A DNA stretch of 64,000 bases from WLWS01 sp047638675 (GTDB taxonomy: Bacteria; Pseudomonadota; Gammaproteobacteria; Eutrophobiales; Eutrophobiaceae): NCBI GenBank assembly GCA_047638675.1, contig JBLIML010000003.1:28413-92412 (forward strand), read 5' to 3'. The number at the start of each line of letters is the position of its first letter. The first letter of the stretch is position 1. Of the stretch, positions 61,063 through 64,000 are shown piece by piece. The translations under genes were made by a program, and so were the position numbers. Under the pieces are notes generated by a model. It was not told the DNA's origin. It saw only the letters and a program-made list of their open reading frames with translations, and did not search any database.

Positions 61063-61995
61063 ATGGAAATCCTGATCCTCTCGAAATCCAGCGCCAGGCA
61101 ACGGTCCCTGACTATTGGACCGGTGAAGATAACAGTTATTATACTAACTTTGTTCGCAAGCAGTGCTGCGTTGTTTTATTCGGGTGCGGAACTTGGGAGT
61201 CAGGCATCTTCGAAATTTATTTCGAGAGTGAAGAGTCAAACTGACGCCCTCTGGCACGCTGAATTAGAAAAGCAAAGGCAGACCTTGTTTTCAGTAAGGC
61301 AACACGCAGAGAAAAGTCTCGATGCCATGGCTAGTCGACTTAGCTTGTTACAGGGACACGTCATGCGTATTGATGCCCTTGGCGCACGCCTGGCAGATAT
61401 GGCCAATTTAGATGATATTGAATTTGGTGTTATGAACACACCAGGCATGGGTGGACCAACCAGCGGTCCGAAGCAACAGTCGATGAGCATTTCTGATTTG
61501 ACTGAAACGTTAAATAATATCGAAATCACCCTGACAGACAGACGGGAAAAGTTGGCGGCGATGGAATCGATGCTTATCGATCAAGCATTGCAGGAACAAA
61601 CACTTCCTGAAGGGAGACCTGCATTGGGTGGCTGGATGTCTTCCCTGTATGGATACCGATCTGACCCTCTAAGCGGTAAAAAGGAGTTCCATCAAGGCGT
61701 GGATTTTGCAGGTAAACCTGAAACACCTATTACTGCGGTGGCTACAGGGATAGTGATTTGGTCAGGTATACGTTACGGCTATGGAGATGTTGTTGAAGTT
61801 AGTCATGGTAAAGGCTATACCACGCGCTATGCTCATAACAAGAAAAACCTGGTAAGCGTCGGTGAGAAAGTTGAAAAAGGTGAAATCATCGCATTAATGG
61901 GTGCTACTGGACGCAGCACAGGCACTCATGTCCACTTTGAAGTTCTCAGAAATGGCAAACATCTGAACCCCAATAACTACCTCTCTTTGAAGTAA
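61063..61995 (+). CDS. M23-family (LytM) peptidase
   Basis: 310 residues. An N-terminal membrane helix (about 25-45), a coiled coil (about 50-115 and 145-175) and a C-terminal LytM/M23 domain (about 185-305). Zinc ligands are in HQGVDFAG (His, Asp) and HVHFEVLR (second His), with YAHNKKN as the catalytic His segment, so the active form is likely and not the degenerate EnvC type. It cleaves peptidoglycan crosslinks or activates amidases. It lies before secA. Confidence 0.92.
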   Translation: MEILILSKSSARQRSLTIGPVKITVIILTLFASSAALFYSGAELGSQASSKFISRVKSQTDALWHAELEKQRQTLFSVRQHAEKSLDAMASRLSLLQGHVMRIDALGARLADMANLDDIEFGVMNTPGMGGPTSGPKQQSMSISDLTETLNNIEITLTDRREKLAAMESMLIDQALQEQTLPEGRPALGGWMSSLYGYRSDPLSGKKEFHQGVDFAGKPETPITAVATGIVIWSGIRYGYGDVVEVSHGKGYTTRYAHNKKNLVSVGEKVEKGEIIALMGATGRSTGTHVHFEVLRNGKHLNPNNYLSLK

Positions 61996-62230
61996 GCCCT
62001 TGCAGTAATCCAGTCTTGTTTTACACGTCGATTGATCATAATGTATCGTCACGCCAGACTTGCCCGCGAGCATGCTGAGGATGGCAGAAAGGTCTTCGCA
62101 CAGCGGTAAGCGTAAAAGTGATATGACTATCGTAGAATTAGTTGACCAACAGGTAGTTCCAGGCATTTGGTTCATTTGTAGCGCTAAATGGCAGCAACGA
62201 TCAGCACTCCCGTTTAATAATGAGTAATTT
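61996..62230. other. secA leader region
   Basis: 235 bases with no credible ORF. No SecM-like arrest peptide with a signal sequence was found on the plus strand, so the E. coli secM-secA layout is absent. No promoter stands out. Confidence 0.4.
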
Positions 62231-64000
62231 ATGTTTAGAAAAGTTTTTACAACAATATTTGGTAGCCGAAATGAACGAGTAGTAAAGCGACTCGGAAAGT
62301 TTGTCCTACATATAAATGAACTGGAACCCGATCTTGAAAAATTGGGTGATGCTGACTTTCCGCTTGAGACCGACAAGCTGAAAAAACGAATAGAAGACGG
62401 AGAAACGCTCGAAGACGTCTTGCCAATGGCTTTTGCACTTGTTCGTGAAGCGACAAAGCGTACTCTGGGAATGCGTCACTTTGATGTTCAACTGATTGGT
62501 GGCATGGTCCTTAATAATGGAAATATTGCAGAAATGCGTACTGGTGAAGGGAAAACTCTGGTTGCGACCCTGCCCGCCTATTTAAATGCGCTTAGCGGTA
62601 AGGGCGTACATATTATTACGGTGAATGACTATTTAGCACAGCGTGATTCTGAATGGATGGGCACCATATTCTCATTTTTAGGGATGACGACAGGTGTCAT
62701 TACAACGGGTCTGGACAATAACGAACGGCAACAGGCTTATTCGGCTGATATCACCTACGGTACCAATAATGAATTTGGCTTCGATTATCTGCGGGATAAT
62801 ATGAAGTTTGTAAAAGAGGACCAGGTGCAGCGCCAGTTAAATTATGCGATTGTCGATGAAGTAGACTCCATCCTTATAGATGAAGCCAGAACCCCGCTAA
62901 TTATTTCTGGTTCTGTCGATGATCGATCCGATTTATATGTTTCTATAAATAAAATTGTACCTAAGCTGGTTCAGCAGATGATTGAAGATGGGCCGGGTGA
63001 TTATAGCCTGGATGAGAAAACAAAGCAGGCTCATGTTACAGAAGAAGGACATGAGAAAATCGAGCTTTTGTTTACCCAGGCGGGCATTATTACTGAGGGT
63101 CAAAGCCTCTATGATCCCGTTAATATTCCTGTGTTACACCATCTCAGTGCGGCTTTAAGAGCGCATAAATTATTCTTGAACGACGTTGATTATATTGTTA
63201 AAGATGGTGAAGTCGTTATCGTTGATGAATTTACTGGTCGTACAATGCCCGGAAGACGCTGGTCAGATGGATTACATCAAGCCATTGAAGCCAAGGAAGG
63301 TGTAGTCATACAAAATGAGAATCAAACTCTCGCCACTATTACTTATCAAAACTATTTTCGCTTATACGGCAAGCTTTCAGGAATGACCGGAACGGCAGAT
63401 ACAGAAGCTTTCGAATTTCAACAAATATACGGACTTGAAGTTGTGGTAGTACCGACGCACATGAATATGATCAGAGAAGATCAATCAGACATGATATTTT
63501 TGTCGGCCAAAGAAAAATTTGCGGCAATTATTGAAGATATAAAAGAATGCGTTAATTCTAATCAGCCCGTTTTGGTAGGTACAGCTTCTATTGAAGTGTC
63601 TGAATACCTTTCCAATTTATTGAATAAAGAAAACGTTAAGCATCAAGTACTCAACGCGAAATTTCATCAAAAAGAAGCGGAAATAATTGCGCAAGCCGGG
63701 ACAAGTGGTACCGTTACTATCGCCACTAACATGGCTGGTAGAGGTACAGATATTGTACTTGGAGGCAACTTTGAGGCCGAAATCAAGAATTTGGATATGC
63801 CTGATAACAGTGTTATCGATAAAATTAAAAGTGACTGGAAACTCCGGCATCAACAGGTATTGGACAGCGGCGGATTGCGTATTATTGGCACCGAACGGCA
63901 TGAATCGCGGCGTATAGACAATCAATTGAGAGGACGAGCAGGCAGGCAGGGAGATCCAGGTTCGAGTCGTTTCTACTTGTCATTAGAAGACAATTTAATG
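62231..64000 (+). CDS. secA: Preprotein translocase ATPase SecA (3' end outside window)
   Basis: The frame opens at ATG 62231 (MFRKVFTTIFGSRNERVVKR) and stays open for 590 codons to the window edge, about two thirds of the usual 900. Seen: Walker A (MRTGEGKTLVATLP, about 103), Walker B/DEAD-like (IVDEVDSILIDEAR, about 210), the preprotein cross-linking domain (about 225-370), VDEFTGRTMPGRRWS, and NBD2 motifs GTASIEVSE, TNMAGRGTDIVLGG and RGRAGRQGDPGSSRFYLS. It powers SecYEG export and works with SecDF-YajC upstream. The C-terminal zinc motif lies outside. Confidence 0.98.
   Translation, partial: MFRKVFTTIFGSRNERVVKRLGKFVLHINELEPDLEKLGDADFPLETDKLKKRIEDGETLEDVLPMAFALVREATKRTLGMRHFDVQLIGGMVLNNGNIAEMRTGEGKTLVATLPAYLNALSGKGVHIITVNDYLAQRDSEWMGTIFSFLGMTTGVITTGLDNNERQQAYSADITYGTNNEFGFDYLRDNMKFVKEDQVQRQLNYAIVDEVDSILIDEARTPLIISGSVDDRSDLYVSINKIVPKLVQQMIEDGPGDYSLDEKTKQAHVTEEGHEKIELLFTQAGIITEGQSLYDPVNIPVLHHLSAALRAHKLFLNDVDYIVKDGEVVIVDEFTGRTMPGRRWSDGLHQAIEAKEGVVIQNENQTLATITYQNYFRLYGKLSGMTGTADTEAFEFQQIYGLEVVVVPTHMNMIREDQSDMIFLSAKEKFAAIIEDIKECVNSNQPVLVGTASIEVSEYLSNLLNKENVKHQVLNAKFHQKEAEIIAQAGTSGTVTIATNMAGRGTDIVLGGNFEAEIKNLDMPDNSVIDKIKSDWKLRHQQVLDSGGLRIIGTERHESRRIDNQLRGRAGRQGDPGSSRFYLSLEDNLM

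Noticed and set aside
61996..62230. secM upstream of secA
   Set aside because: No frame with a signal peptide or arrest motif occurs in the 235-base gap.

Overview
The window is chromosomal DNA of a gammaproteobacterium with moderate GC content. The gene order ibaG-murA-hisG-hisD-degS/algW-petABC-sspA-sspB, then dolP-diaA/gmhA-yraN-lpoA, rsmI-rnpB, and mraZ through lpxC followed by a DUF721 gene, an M23 peptidase and secA, matches the Pseudomonadales-type arrangement. The mix of hydantoinase, NCS1 and TonB-receptor remnants would suit a marine oligotrophic relative. The species cannot be named from the sequence.

Positions 1-12.9 kb are accessory and metabolic. An aldo/keto reductase tail is followed by a 256-bp MITE, an MFS transporter and an IS3-family transposase scrap. 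Next come a secreted amidohydrolase with an NTF2-like partner, then a compact five-gene minus-strand operon transcribed from 12043 to 4798: amidohydrolase, HyuA, HyuB, NCS1 permease and quinone-oxidoreductase-like MDR enzyme. Together these look like uptake and opening of a cyclic amide or nucleobase-derived ring. The 3' end of a TonB-dependent receptor gene and a second NTF2-like gene lie divergently upstream of the operon.

Positions 12.9-16.2 kb form a mosaic directly upstream of yajC. The yajC upstream region occurs three times (13153-13299, 13949-14095, 15974-16131). Between the copies sit a RelBE-type toxin-antitoxin pair and a secreted purine-nucleoside permease/phosphorylase-like gene, the latter flanked by a second repeat pair (14270-14374, 15627-15730). 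This looks like repeated cassette accretion at one site.

Positions 16.2-26.8 kb hold yajC-secD-secF, pdxB, purN, an arylamine N-acetyltransferase, gloA bracketed by two more MITE copies, a DUF4399 protein, an RND/MMPL exporter and an mlaC without mlaFED or mlaB beside it.

Positions 27-40.7 kb hold ibaG-murA-hisGD, the periplasmic protease DegS/AlgW, the cytochrome bc1 operon petABC, sspAB, the envelope genes dolP, diaA/gmhA, yraN and lpoA, then rsmI and the RNase P RNA.

Positions 41.7-64 kb hold the complete division and cell-wall cluster, mraZ-rsmH-ftsL-ftsI-murE-murF-mraY-murD-ftsW-murG-murC-murB-ddl-ftsQ-ftsA-ftsZ-lpxC. Most genes overlap or nearly touch. The cluster starts with a good promoter and three MraZ-type boxes. 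It is followed by a DUF721 gene, an M23 peptidase and the first 590 codons of secA. No intact tRNA or rRNA gene and no CRISPR array was seen.
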